Assembly (NCBI GenBank): GCA_934371475.1
Contig: CAKRNX010000021.1
Coordinates: forward strand, 1-21,946
Length of the DNA: 21,946 nt
Origin: an uncultured Lachnospiraceae bacterium
GTDB lineage: Bacteria; Bacillota; Clostridia; Lachnospirales; Lachnospiraceae
Direction of reading: 5' to 3'
Under the pieces are notes generated by a model. The model was not told the origin of the DNA and ran no database searches. It saw only the letters and a program-made list of their open reading frames with translations. Below are positions 1 through 8,115 of the stretch, piece after piece. Position 1 is the stretch's first letter. Each line of letters begins with the position of its first letter. Both the position numbers and the translations under genes were made by a program.

Positions 1-858
1 GATGACCACAGTCTGTGGCCGAAGGAGCCGCCGGAGGGTCAGCCGCCTCTGCCGCAAATGGAGCAGCTGCAGAACCGCTGGCAGGATATCAGCGAAAAGA
101 CGCAGACGGAGATGGAGACTTTTTCGAAGGAGAGCGCACAGGGAGCCGGGGATCTGCTGGATGAAATGCAGGTGGAGAACCGGGAACGGTACGATTACCG
201 CGCGTTTCTGCGCAAATTTGCGGTGATGAATGAGGAGATGCAGGTGGATCCGGACAGTTTTGACTATGTCTTTTACAGTTACGGGCTGTCGCTGTACGGA
301 AACATGCCGCTGATTGAGCCGCAGGAAGTGAAGGAGGTCTACCGGATCCAGGAATTTGTCATTGTGATCGATGTGTCCATGTCCTGCAGCGGAGAACTGG
401 TGCGCACATTCCTGGAACAGACGTATCAGGTGCTGACGGAGTCGGAGACATATCTGAAAAAAGTAAATATCCGAATCCTCCAGTGTGACGAGCAGATCCG
501 GGATGACCGGAAGATCACATCGCGGCAGGAACTGGATGACTACATGGCGCATTTTACGCTGCAGGGCGGCGGCGGTACGGACTTTCGGCCGGCGTTTGCC
601 TACGTGGATCAGCTGTTGGAGAGGCGTGAGTTTGTCCGCCTGAAAGGAATGATTTATTTTACGGACGGATACGGCATTTATCCGGCGAGAAAGCCGCCGT
701 ACGATGTGGCTTTTGTATTTATGGAAGAAGATTACACGGATGCGCAGGTGCCGCCGTGGGCGATCCGTCTTGTGATTGACAGAGAAGATCTGGAGTCAGA
801 GCAGACCGGCGGGCTGCATAGCGATTATCGTTTTATATGGGAGGAAGAACAGAAGTGA
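1..858 (+). CDS. VWA-like domain protein (DUF2201-like), 5' partial
   Basis: The reading frame is open from the first base, so the gene starts upstream; the first in-frame ATG at 58 is internal, and the residues before it (DDHSLWPKEPPEG) belong to the protein. The visible 285 residues hold a von Willebrand A-like fold with a full metal-ion-dependent adhesion site: DVSMS (DxSxS) after position 368, the Thr of GGGGTDF near 575, and the Asp of FTDGYG near 660. The family usually has an N-terminal metallopeptidase-like region, which would lie outside the window. Such proteins pair with MoxR-type AAA+ ATPases, and one follows here with overlapping stop and start codons. The family role is inferred to be chaperone or metal-insertion-like remodelling of a partner complex; the target cannot be read from this DNA. 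Confidence 0.8.
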   Translation, partial: DDHSLWPKEPPEGQPPLPQMEQLQNRWQDISEKTQTEMETFSKESAQGAGDLLDEMQVENRERYDYRAFLRKFAVMNEEMQVDPDSFDYVFYSYGLSLYGNMPLIEPQEVKEVYRIQEFVIVIDVSMSCSGELVRTFLEQTYQVLTESETYLKKVNIRILQCDEQIRDDRKITSRQELDDYMAHFTLQGGGGTDFRPAFAYVDQLLERREFVRLKGMIYFTDGYGIYPARKPPYDVAFVFMEEDYTDAQVPPWAIRLVIDREDLESEQTGGLHSDYRFIWEEEQK

Positions 859-2408
859 ACATCAAGCGAGCAAAACAGGAGATAAAAAATTCCATTGCAG
901 CGTATCTGCAGAAGGATGAGTTCGGGGAGTATCTGATACCGACCGTGCGGCAGAGACCGCTGCTGCTGATGGGAGCGCCGGGTATCGGCAAGACGCAGAT
1001 CATGGAGCAGATCGCAGGGGAATGTGACCTGGCGCTGGTTTCCTATACGATCACGCACCACACGAGGCAGAGCGCGATCGGCCTCCCGTTTATCCGGGAG
1101 AAATCCTACGGAGGGGAGCGCCATTCCGTGACGGAGTATACGATGAGTGAGATTATCGCTTCTGTCTATGACCGGATGGAGGCATCCGGCAAGAGGGAGG
1201 GGATCCTGTTTATCGATGAGATCAACTGTGTGTCAGAGACGCTGGCTCCCACCATGCTGCAGTTTTTGCAGTGCAAGACCTTTGGCAATCAGAAAGTGCC
1301 GCAGGGATGGGTCATTGTGGCGGCGGGCAATCCGCCGGAATACAATAAGTCCGTGCGGGAATTTGATGTGGTGACGCTGGACCGCGTGAAGGTAATTCCA
1401 GTGGAGCCGGATTTTGAGATCTGGAAGGAATATGCGTACCAGGCCGGGATTCACAGCAGCGTGATTTCGTATCTGGACATTCACCGGGAGAATTTCTACC
1501 GCATGGAGACGACGGTGGACGGGAAACGGTTTGTGACGGCCAGAGGCTGGGAAGATCTGTCGGAGATGATCTTTGCCTACGAGAGAATGGGACTTAAGAT
1601 GGACCGGGAAGTGATCATGCAGTATCTGCAGCACCCCGGGACAGCCAAGGATTTTGCCAATTATCTGGAGCTGTATTACAAGTACCGAACTGATTATCAG
1701 GTAGATGAGATCCTGGATGGAATGATCCGTCCGGGCACGCTGAACAAGCTGAAGTTTGCGCCGTTTGATGAGAGGATTAAGGTTGTGGGACTGCTGTTAG
1801 CCCGCCTGTCGGAAAATTTCCGGAAAATGCGGGAACTGGACGAATATACCGGCACCCTGTTTGAGATCCTCAGGCGTTTTCATGGAAGGCTGGATCACCC
1901 GGCCTGCGCCGGAATGTCTGCAGATGCAGTGCTCCGGGAGCTGAGGGAGAAGGAGGAGCGGGATGTGCAGCGTCGGATTGACGCGGGACAGAATGAGAAA
2001 GAACTGCACCGCAGATATCGAGGCGTGTTCCGGACGCTGTGCCAGTATGAGGAGCTGCTGAGCCGTATGACAGAGAAAGATTCTGAGGCGGCTTTTGAGC
2101 TGGTGCGCCAGCAGTTTGCCGGAGAGTCCGACCGGCTGGAGGCAGCGGAGCAGCGCGCACAGGATCAGCTGGAATATGCCTTTGATTTTATGGAGGCAGC
2201 CTTCGGGGAGAGTCAGGAGATGGCAGTCTTTATCACAGAGCTGTCCATCAACAGCGGCGCGATGTGGTTTTTAAAAGAGCATGAATGTGCGAGATATTAT
2301 AAATATAATAAAGAACTGCTTTTTGATACCCAGCAGGCGCAGATCGGGCGCCAGCTGGATGAGATCAGAAACCGGATGACCGGTCAGGGCAGTGCCTCCG
2401 GGATTTGA
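855..2408 (+). CDS. MoxR-type AAA+ ATPase, partner of the VWA protein
   Basis: A 517-residue AAA+ ATPase. Walker A is GAPGIGKT (about residues 40-47), Walker B is ILFIDE (about 117-122), and a sensor-1-like stretch AAGNPPEYNKSVREFD follows. The C-terminal half is helical and charged (many Glu, Arg, Gln) and probably contacts the partner. I choose the GTG at 855: GGGAGGA at 839-845 sits nine bases before it, and the GTG overlaps the stop of the upstream gene (GTGA). An in-frame ATG at 837 has no ribosome binding site. The arrangement implies translational coupling with the VWA protein, the usual partner of this family. The last 25 bases overlap the convergent penicillin-binding protein gene. 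The exact substrate is unknown. Confidence 0.85.
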   Translation: MNIKRAKQEIKNSIAAYLQKDEFGEYLIPTVRQRPLLLMGAPGIGKTQIMEQIAGECDLALVSYTITHHTRQSAIGLPFIREKSYGGERHSVTEYTMSEIIASVYDRMEASGKREGILFIDEINCVSETLAPTMLQFLQCKTFGNQKVPQGWVIVAAGNPPEYNKSVREFDVVTLDRVKVIPVEPDFEIWKEYAYQAGIHSSVISYLDIHRENFYRMETTVDGKRFVTARGWEDLSEMIFAYERMGLKMDREVIMQYLQHPGTAKDFANYLELYYKYRTDYQVDEILDGMIRPGTLNKLKFAPFDERIKVVGLLLARLSENFRKMRELDEYTGTLFEILRRFHGRLDHPACAGMSADAVLRELREKEERDVQRRIDAGQNEKELHRRYRGVFRTLCQYEELLSRMTEKDSEAAFELVRQQFAGESDRLEAAEQRAQDQLEYAFDFMEAAFGESQEMAVFITELSINSGAMWFLKEHECARYYKYNKELLFDTQQAQIGRQLDEIRNRMTGQGSASGI

Positions 2409-5107
2409 TTTAAAATGTTGATTTGTTCCTGGGTCAGGGTGTCGTCAGATGAATTGTCCGGCGCGCTCTGATTTCCGCCGATGGTGATCAGGCCATCGGC
2501 GTTTTGATTCCCGGAGTTATCCGGAGAAGTGTCTGACGGGCCGGACGATCCATCGGGAAGGCCGGATATGACATCATGATCCTGTCCGGAGGTATTATCA
2601 CCTGACTGAATGCCATCTTCCGGTGTCTGATCCGGCGTAACATCCGGATAGATCGTGGTCTGGTCGGAGTCGTAGATCGTGATAGCGCCGGGCGCCAGGT
2701 CAGAACTGTTTGTCTCTGACTGGGAAATATCGACCGGGGATCCGCTTCCGTGGACATCGCAATATTGCTGCGGCTGTGTGCCCACGGCAAATTTTTCCTC
2801 GTAACTGTCGCATACACCCGGGATGGCCGCCAGGTGGGAAGTGCGGCAGATGCTTACCGTCACCACATCATCCGGCACCTTGAAACTGCTTACCGGGAGG
2901 CTGGCGTGGATCCGGGACATGATAGAGGTCCAGAGCACCTTATTGTACGTGTGGTAGATACCGGAGGAGGGCAGGTCATTGTTGTTGTCATAGCCGCCCC
3001 ACACACAGCAGGTATAGTACGGCGTGAAACCGGCGAACCAGATATCCTTGTAGCTGGAGGTGGTTCCGGTCTTGCCCGCTACCGGCATATAGCCCAGATT
3101 GATCAGGCCGTAGGCTGTTCCCTGCGGATCGCTGACGACGTCCTTCATGGCATCGGTCAGCAGGTAGGCCGTGCTGGCTTTCATGGCAGTAGAAGAGACG
3201 GGGGTGGAGTTGTCCAGCACAACATTTCCGTACTGGTCCAGCACCTGTGTGTAAAATCTGGGTTTGATATACTGCCCCAGGTTGGCGATGCTGGCATATG
3301 CGCCGCACAGTTCCAGATTCGTCACACCCTGGGTGATACCGCCGAGCGCGAGAGGCTGGATGATGTCAGTCAGGATCTGCGTGCCGGTATCATAGCTTTC
3401 ATACAGTGTGGAGATCCCCATAGCCTTGGCGTATTCATAGCCCAGACGCGGTGTGATCTCTGTGATGCATTTGACAGCTACTACGTTGACAGAGCGGGCG
3501 ATGGCGTCCCGGATCGTGGTGGGACCGGTATAGTTGTTCAGGTCCCAGTTGCTGACGGGAGTTCCGTCCTCGTAGGCGTACTCCTCATTGTCGTAGGTGG
3601 TAGCCAGCGTCTTGCCGCGGGCATCAATTGCGGGCGCATAGGCGGTGATAATCTTAAAGGTTGATCCGGGCTGGCGCAGCGTGTAGGTTGCCCGGTTCAG
3701 GGTCAGGCTGGCATCCTTGCTGCCACGGCCGCCCACGATGGCTTTGATATAGCCGGTGGACTGGTCAATGATTACGACAGAAGCCTGGGGCTGCGGTGTG
3801 ATCGTAATGCGTTCACCAAGGACCGTGTCATCGCTGTCCAGTACAGAGGCTTTGAAAGCTGCCGCGCTGGCCTGCGCTTCCTCCGCAGTCGCGTACATCA
3901 GGTCAAAAGAAGGGTCGGATGTGCTGCGAACGTAGCGGCGCAGATCCTCGCTGCCGTAGTTGGTGATCTGCCCGTCGGGATCCTCAAGGCTCAGAGCGTA
4001 GTCAATGCCCACCTCGGTACCCTCGGGGAAGTTGGCAGAGTTGGCAAATTCTTCGTCGCAGATCTGCTGGATCGCATCATCCTGTGCGGAGAAAATCCGG
4101 AGACCTCCGGCATAGACAGCCTTGAAAGCCTGCTTATAGGTATATCCTTTTTCATTCATTAAATCCTCAATGACCTGATCAATCAGGGCATCCTGATAAT
4201 AAGTGTAGACAGAGGAAACACTGTCAGTATTTTCTTCATTGGAATGAATGCGGGAATACACATCATCTGCCAGCGCATCGTCATATTCGGCCTGGGTAAT
4301 GTATCCCTGCTCCAGCATGTGGTTGAGCACTTCCTTCCGACGCGCCGCATTTTTCTCCGGATAGGTGATCGGGTTGTAGGCGGTAGGGTTCTGTGTGATA
4401 CCGGCGATCACAGCAGACTCCGACAGCGTCAGTTCGGAAACGTCTTTGCCGAAATACCGGTAGGCTGCGGACTGTACGCCGTAGCATCCGGCTCCCAGGT
4501 TGATCGTGTTAAGATAGTCCTCAAGGATCTGATCTTTGGTTGTCATCTTCTCCAGCTGGAGTGCCAGATACTGTTCCTGGATTTTACGGACAAGCTGTTC
4601 TTTGAACGTGGTTTCGTTAGTCCAGTCTGGAAACACGCTGTTTTTCAGCAGCTGCTGCGTGATTGTGCTGGCTCCTTCCGAGAAATGTCCGCCGTTTTTG
4701 AGTCCTACCAGAAATGCACGGAGAATTCCCTTGGGATCAATGCCAGGATGCTCATAGAAACGCTCGTCCTCAATCGCGACGACAGCGTGCTGCAGGCAGA
4801 CGGGAATGCGGTCCAGTGTGACCAGATCCCGGTTGGCTTCCGGCAGAGTCAGCTTCTGGACACGTTTGCCCTCCTGGTTATAAATATAGGTAGCGGCCTC
4901 CGTAGGGGAGAGTGCCACGTTGGAGATGTCCGGCGCGTCCGAAATGATATTGCGCAGCAGCGCAGCGCCTGCCACAGCTCCGGAAATGATCAGCACGAGA
5001 AGTGCGATCAGCAGGAGGCGAACAACGGTAAACGCCACCTTTTTCCTGATCTTTTTCCCTCTGCGGGGAGAGATCTTCTTTGAAACGCTTGATTTTCCAA
5101 AATTCAT
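2384..5107 (-). CDS. Class A penicillin-binding protein (bifunctional transglycosylase/transpeptidase)
   Basis: A 907-residue membrane-anchored enzyme that polymerises lipid II glycan strands and cross-links them outside the membrane. A short basic cytoplasmic tail is followed by one transmembrane helix (about residues 25-49). The GT51 domain shows EDERFYEHPGID with catalytic Glu at about 113, and GASTITQQLLKN. The transpeptidase domain shows all three motifs: STFK with nucleophile Ser at about 482, SVN at about 539, and KTGT at about 679. The last 130 or so residues are a low-complexity Ser/Asp/Gly/Pro/Thr tail of unknown role. GGAGG lies eight bases before the ATG. It is divergent from the YigZ gene and overlaps the ATPase gene by 25 bases at its 3' end. 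It could be called PBP1A or PBP2a-like; the subclass is not certain. Confidence 0.93.
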   Translation of the reverse strand: MNFGKSSVSKKISPRRGKKIRKKVAFTVVRLLLIALLVLIISGAVAGAALLRNIISDAPDISNVALSPTEAATYIYNQEGKRVQKLTLPEANRDLVTLDRIPVCLQHAVVAIEDERFYEHPGIDPKGILRAFLVGLKNGGHFSEGASTITQQLLKNSVFPDWTNETTFKEQLVRKIQEQYLALQLEKMTTKDQILEDYLNTINLGAGCYGVQSAAYRYFGKDVSELTLSESAVIAGITQNPTAYNPITYPEKNAARRKEVLNHMLEQGYITQAEYDDALADDVYSRIHSNEENTDSVSSVYTYYQDALIDQVIEDLMNEKGYTYKQAFKAVYAGGLRIFSAQDDAIQQICDEEFANSANFPEGTEVGIDYALSLEDPDGQITNYGSEDLRRYVRSTSDPSFDLMYATAEEAQASAAAFKASVLDSDDTVLGERITITPQPQASVVIIDQSTGYIKAIVGGRGSKDASLTLNRATYTLRQPGSTFKIITAYAPAIDARGKTLATTYDNEEYAYEDGTPVSNWDLNNYTGPTTIRDAIARSVNVVAVKCITEITPRLGYEYAKAMGISTLYESYDTGTQILTDIIQPLALGGITQGVTNLELCGAYASIANLGQYIKPRFYTQVLDQYGNVVLDNSTPVSSTAMKASTAYLLTDAMKDVVSDPQGTAYGLINLGYMPVAGKTGTTSSYKDIWFAGFTPYYTCCVWGGYDNNNDLPSSGIYHTYNKVLWTSIMSRIHASLPVSSFKVPDDVVTVSICRTSHLAAIPGVCDSYEEKFAVGTQPQQYCDVHGSGSPVDISQSETNSSDLAPGAITIYDSDQTTIYPDVTPDQTPEDGIQSGDNTSGQDHDVISGLPDGSSGPSDTSPDNSGNQNADGLITIGGNQSAPDNSSDDTLTQEQINILNQIPEALP
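2476..2505 (+). terminator. Candidate terminator of the ATPase gene, inside the antisense PBP gene
   Basis: CGCCGATGG (2476-2484) and CCATCGGCG (2493-2501) form a perfect 9-bp stem with an 8-base loop, followed by TTTT on the plus strand. It lies about 70 bases past the ATPase stop, within the last codons of the convergent PBP gene. The T-tract is short, so the call is tentative. Confidence 0.5.
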
Positions 5108-5223
5108 CTGCTATCCTCCATTTATAGTTCAAGAATGCCCTGGAGTTATTCCGATTCTTGGCAGTCTGGGACTGTTGTAAACAATGGTAATGTGTACTCA
5201 GAAATAAAGTACCTGTTGTTTTG

Positions 5224-5276
5224 CAGTAAAAATAGTTACTGTATACTCTGTAAAAAACTTTCTGTTTTACTGTGTA
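5224..5276. promoter_or_regulatory. Direct and inverted repeats in the PBP/YigZ divergent region
   Basis: TTACTGTATA (5236-5245) and TTACTGTGTA (5267-5276) are direct repeats 31 bp apart, about three helical turns. Two inverted repeats overlap them: CAGTAA/TTACTG (5224-5241) and GTAAAA/TTTTAC (5250-5270). This could be an operator serving either divergent gene. No regulator is identified. Confidence 0.35.
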
Positions 5277-5300
5277 AGAAAGTACTTCACATGCGGGCAG

Positions 5301-5329
5301 TTGACTCTGAGTGACTTCTATTGTATAAC
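5301..5329 (+). promoter_or_regulatory. Sigma-A promoter for the YigZ-family gene
   Basis: TTGACT (5301-5306) and TATAAC (5324-5329) are separated by 17 bases, close to the housekeeping consensus. The YigZ start codon is 30 bases downstream of the -10 box, with AGGGG at about 5349-5353 as ribosome binding site. Confidence 0.75.
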
Positions 5330-5358
5330 TAAACTATTAAAAAAGTATAGGGGTTTTT

Positions 5359-6006
5359 ATGAAAAGAATGAAAATAGCATACAGCGGAGGCGAGGGAGAG
5401 ATCATTGAAAAAAAATCCCGCTTTATCGCTACGGTGACTCCGGTGCACTCAGAAGATGAGGCATTGGAATTTATTGCTTCCATGAAAAAAAAGTATTGGA
5501 ACGCCACCCATAACTGTTCGGCATTTGTGGTGGGAGAAAATCAGGAGCTGCAACGCTGCAGCGACGACGGAGAGCCGCAGGGTACTGCGGGACGGCCTAT
5601 GCTGGATGTATTGCTGGGCGAAGAGATCCACGATGCGGCGGTGGTAGTGACCAGATATTTTGGAGGGACGCTTCTTGGCACAGGCGGTCTGGTGCGGGCC
5701 TATTCCAAGGCTGTGCAGGAGGGGCTGAAATACAGCTGTATTCTGGAGAAGGTTCCGGGATTCCTTCTGAGAATGAAGACGGATTATAACGGAGTAGGAA
5801 AAATTCAGTATCTTCTGGGACAGCGTGGGCTTCATGTCACAGATTCAGTCTATACGGACGAGGTGGAGATTGAGACGCTGGTAGGTGAGGAAGAACTGAA
5901 GGAGCTGAAGGAAGCGGTGACGGAAGGAACCTGCGGGCGCACACAGTACCTGAAAGAAAAGCCGGTGTGCTACGCATTTCTGGACGGGGAGCCGATTTTG
6001 TTTTAA
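5359..6006 (+). CDS. YigZ/IMPACT family protein
   Basis: A 215-residue protein of the UPF0029/IMPACT family. The family signature is clear: SDDGEPQGTAGRPMLDVL (about residues 74-91), followed by VVVTRYFGGTLLGTGGLVRAY. The N-terminal domain has the ribosomal-protein-S5-like fold of the family, and the C-terminal part resembles the small DUF1949 domain. Eukaryotic IMPACT regulates the Gcn2 kinase; the bacterial role is not settled, though binding to RNA or nucleic acid has been proposed. It is a single-gene transcript here, with its own near-consensus promoter and a terminator that starts at the stop codon. Length and motifs look complete. Confidence 0.92.
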   Translation: MKRMKIAYSGGEGEIIEKKSRFIATVTPVHSEDEALEFIASMKKKYWNATHNCSAFVVGENQELQRCSDDGEPQGTAGRPMLDVLLGEEIHDAAVVVTRYFGGTLLGTGGLVRAYSKAVQEGLKYSCILEKVPGFLLRMKTDYNGVGKIQYLLGQRGLHVTDSVYTDEVEIETLVGEEELKELKEAVTEGTCGRTQYLKEKPVCYAFLDGEPILF

Positions 6007-6028
6007 ACGGGACAGTAGTCTCGTTTTT
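6005..6028 (+). terminator. Intrinsic terminator of the YigZ-family gene
   Basis: AAACGGGAC (6005-6013) pairs with GTCTCGTTT (6018-6026) around the loop AGTA, with one G-T pair, and the T-tract runs to 6028. It overlaps the stop codon. The first module of the dispersed repeat begins inside the T-tract. Confidence 0.75.
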
Positions 6029-6186
6029 CTTATGTCTATGACATAAGAAAGCCTCCGGCGTGATGCGCAGCTCGCAGAGAAGAAGCCTGCTCGCGCGCGG
6101 AACAAAAGCTGTGCTGTCAAAGTTGTGGCCCGCGGGGTGTGCGAAGCACACTTTTGTTCTGTTTACAACATAAGAAAGCCTCCGGC
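6026..6186. repeat. Dispersed modular repeat, copy 1 (complete core, variant flanking palindrome)
   Basis: The left module is a 25-bp palindrome, TTTCTTATGTC (6026-6036) and GACATAAGAAA (6040-6050) around TAT. The 110-bp core runs 6049-6158, from AAGCCTCCGGC to the hairpin GTGTGC-GAA-GCACAC plus TTTTGTT. The right module (6157-6177) is a decayed form of the same palindrome, followed at 6176-6186 by AAGCCTCCGGC again, the first 11 bases of a second core. The core differs from copy 2 at 5 of 110 positions. It fills most of the gap between the YigZ and DUF1934 genes. No protein is evident; short open frames through it are by-products of its sequence. Confidence 0.85.
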
Positions 6187-6240
6187 AGGGCGCACAAAGG
6201 TTTGAACATCGGTTGCATTTATACAGGAAGAGGGACGGAT

Positions 6241-6687
6241 ATGACGAAAGATATTTTAATCAGTATTAAAGGACTGCATGCGCTGGGAGAGGAAGAACCG
6301 GATATGGTGGAACTGATTATTCCCGGCAGTTATTATAAGAAAGGCGACCGTCATTTCATCAAGTATGATGAAGTGACAGAGGGAATGGAAGGAACGACGA
6401 GCAATCTGATCAAACTGCATCAGAACAGTATGGAAGTGACCAAAAAGGGACTGACCAATACACATATGGTGTTTGAGGAACAAAAGAAGAATATGACCTA
6501 TTATGATACGCCTTTTGGAAATCTGCTGGTAGGGATTGCGGCAACGAATGTATCACTGACAGAGACAGAGAATCAGATTGATGTGAAGGTAGATTATGCG
6601 CTGGAGATCAACGACGAGCATCTGGCGGACTGTACAATCAGAATGAAAGTCTGCTCCAGAGAGAACGGCAGTCTCCATCTTGGATAG
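6241..6687 (+). CDS. DUF1934 (YwiB-like) beta-barrel protein
   Basis: A 148-residue small soluble protein matching the DUF1934/YwiB family by length and pattern: alternating beta strands (DILISIKGLH, ELIIPGSYYKK, HFIKYDEVTEGMEGTTSNLIK) and the run YYDTPFGNLLVGIAA in the second half. Members form a calycin-like barrel with no assigned biochemical role. I start at 6241 because AGGAAGAGGG lies just upstream; an in-frame ATG at 6139 would begin inside the dispersed repeat and has no ribosome binding site. Glutamate racemase follows after 43 bases, so the two are probably co-transcribed. The promoter must lie in or near the repeat, but no convincing hexamers are visible. Confidence 0.82.
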   Translation: MTKDILISIKGLHALGEEEPDMVELIIPGSYYKKGDRHFIKYDEVTEGMEGTTSNLIKLHQNSMEVTKKGLTNTHMVFEEQKKNMTYYDTPFGNLLVGIAATNVSLTETENQIDVKVDYALEINDEHLADCTIRMKVCSRENGSLHLG

Positions 6688-6730
6688 AGCTGAGATATGA
6701 TCGGAAAGGATGCAACCTGAGGAGGCTAAG

Positions 6731-7504
6731 ATGGAGAGAAAGGAACTGCCGGTGGCAGTATTTGATTCGGGAGTAGGCGGTATCAGTGTGCTGCGGGAGC
6801 TGGTGCGTCTGATGCCGGGGGAAGATTTTTATTTTTTCGGTGATTCGATCCATGCGCCCTACGGCACCAGACCGCAGGAAGAGATACGCAGTCTGACGCT
6901 GGAGAACATTTCCCATATGTATCAGCGGGGGATCAAGGGGATCGTGGTGGCCTGCAATACGGCTACAAGCGCTGCGATTGCGGCGCTGCGGGAGCGATAT
7001 ACGGATATTCCGGTGGTGGGGATTGAACCGGCGCTGAAGCCTGCAGTGATGGAGAAAGAGGACGCCACAGTACTTGTGATGGCAACGCCGATGACGGTAC
7101 AGGCCAACAAATTTCGGACGCTGATGGCGCGGTTTGCGGACAGAGCTACAGTGCTGCCGCTGGGCTGTCCGGGGCTGATGGAGTATGTGGAGGCCGGAAA
7201 GATGGAGGGAGAAGAGGTAGAGCAGTATCTGAGAGAACTGCTGGCTCCTTATATCGGCCGGATTGATGCAGTAGTGCTGGGATGTACACACTATCCGTTC
7301 CTGAGAAAGAGCATCCGCAGGGTGCTGGGATCCGGACCGCATATTCTGGATGGCAGCGAGGGCACAGCCAGGGAAGTGCAGCGGCGTCTGACGCAGATGG
7401 GACTGCTGCGGGATCGTGTGCAGGGAGGAACTGTGATGTTTGAAGAAAGCATGCCAGAGAAGATCCGCCTGTGCAGGTTTCTGCTGGAATACAGAGAACA
7501 GTAA
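6731..7504 (+). CDS. murI: Glutamate racemase
   Basis: A 257-residue enzyme converting L-glutamate to D-glutamate for peptidoglycan stem peptides, in the cytoplasm and without a cofactor. Both catalytic cysteines are present: Cys75 in ACNTATSAA and Cys185 in GCTHYP, with His187 beside the second. The N-terminal FDSGVGG (Asp12, Ser13) and APYGTR are substrate-site motifs, and ILDGSEGTA lies near the C-terminus. GGAGG at 6721-6725 places the start at 6731; an ATG at 6710 has a purine run abutting it with no spacing. It follows the DUF1934 gene in the same operon and ends before a strong bidirectional terminator. Together with the class A PBP nearby it gives this region a cell-wall theme. Confidence 0.95.
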   Translation: MERKELPVAVFDSGVGGISVLRELVRLMPGEDFYFFGDSIHAPYGTRPQEEIRSLTLENISHMYQRGIKGIVVACNTATSAAIAALRERYTDIPVVGIEPALKPAVMEKEDATVLVMATPMTVQANKFRTLMARFADRATVLPLGCPGLMEYVEAGKMEGEEVEQYLRELLAPYIGRIDAVVLGCTHYPFLRKSIRRVLGSGPHILDGSEGTAREVQRRLTQMGLLRDRVQGGTVMFEESMPEKIRLCRFLLEYREQ

Positions 7505-7550
7505 CAGCAAAGCTGGCAGCGCGCAAAGGCGCCTATTCAAGAATGTACAT

Positions 7551-7607
7551 AAAAAGAGCGCTCCCCCTGATAAGATGAATCACATCTGTCAGGGGAAACG
7601 CTCTTTT
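7551..7607. terminator. Bidirectional terminator between murI and the convergent membrane protein
   Basis: A long hairpin: AAAGAGCG pairs with CGCTCTTT, then CCCCTGA with TCAGGGG, then AGATG with CATCT around AATCA. A-rich and T-rich flanks on the two sides give U-tracts for transcripts from both strands. Confidence 0.85.
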
Positions 7608-7630
7608 ATATTTGGCGACTGTCGCTTTCA

Positions 7631-8095
7631 TTATTTGGAATTTCTTCTGGCAGCCAGTTTGGCTTTCTGCCTTGCCCAGAACTTCTGCTTTTTCACCGGA
7701 GTCTCGAGCGGACCGCGGATACCTTTGACATCCATGATGTAGATACCGCTGACTACCGCTTTTACTTCCTTTTTCACCGGAATGAGATCGAAGACATTAG
7801 CGTCAGCCACAAGAGTCATGATCCTGGGTCCGACTTTGGCCTTTACGATAGGAAGTTTGGAACGGCGCATGAGCTTGGGCGTCTGGTCGATGACAATCTG
7901 GGGAAGACCTGATTCCTTGATGGGCATTTTCTTTTTATCGATTACCAGCATGGTCATGGTCTGTTTTGCCGCATCCATCTGCTCCTGCTGTACGGCCTGT
8001 TTTTTCTGAAGCTTTCTTCCGACAAAATACAGGACAACCAGGGCAATTACCAGGATTACCAGAATAATCAGTAAAACCTTGAGAACTGTTGACAT
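7631..8095 (-). CDS. Small single-pass membrane protein of unknown function
   Basis: A 154-residue protein I do not recognise as a characterised family. Residues about 3-27 (STVLKVLLIILVILVIALVV and on) form one hydrophobic helix, followed by a Gln/Lys-rich, possibly coiled stretch (RKLQKKQAVQQEQMDAAKQ). A compact, presumably cytoplasmic domain then contains MLVIDKKKMPIKESGLP and AKVGPRIMTLVADANVFDLIPV. The C-terminus is very basic (KKQKFWARQKAKLAARRNSK), which could bind RNA or acidic lipid. AGGAGGGT sits just before the chosen ATG; ten further in-frame upstream residues lack a ribosome binding site. It is monocistronic and convergent with murI. Confidence 0.75.
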   Translation of the reverse strand: MSTVLKVLLIILVILVIALVVLYFVGRKLQKKQAVQQEQMDAAKQTMTMLVIDKKKMPIKESGLPQIVIDQTPKLMRRSKLPIVKAKVGPRIMTLVADANVFDLIPVKKEVKAVVSGIYIMDVKGIRGPLETPVKKQKFWARQKAKLAARRNSK

Positions 8096-8115
8096 ATGTA
8101 CCCTCCTTACTGCAT

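Noticed and set aside
2750..3664. 304-codon open frame antisense to the PBP gene
   Set aside because: It lies wholly inside the PBP gene, whose catalytic motifs are intact, and its translation has no domain features; it is a shadow of codon bias.
5837..6151. Minus-strand frames across repeat copies giving a shared peptide (QLLFRARAGFFSASCAS)
   Set aside because: The shared peptide follows from DNA identity of the repeat core; the frames run into unrelated flanking sequence, and differences between copies do not favour synonymous changes as far as five substitutions can show.
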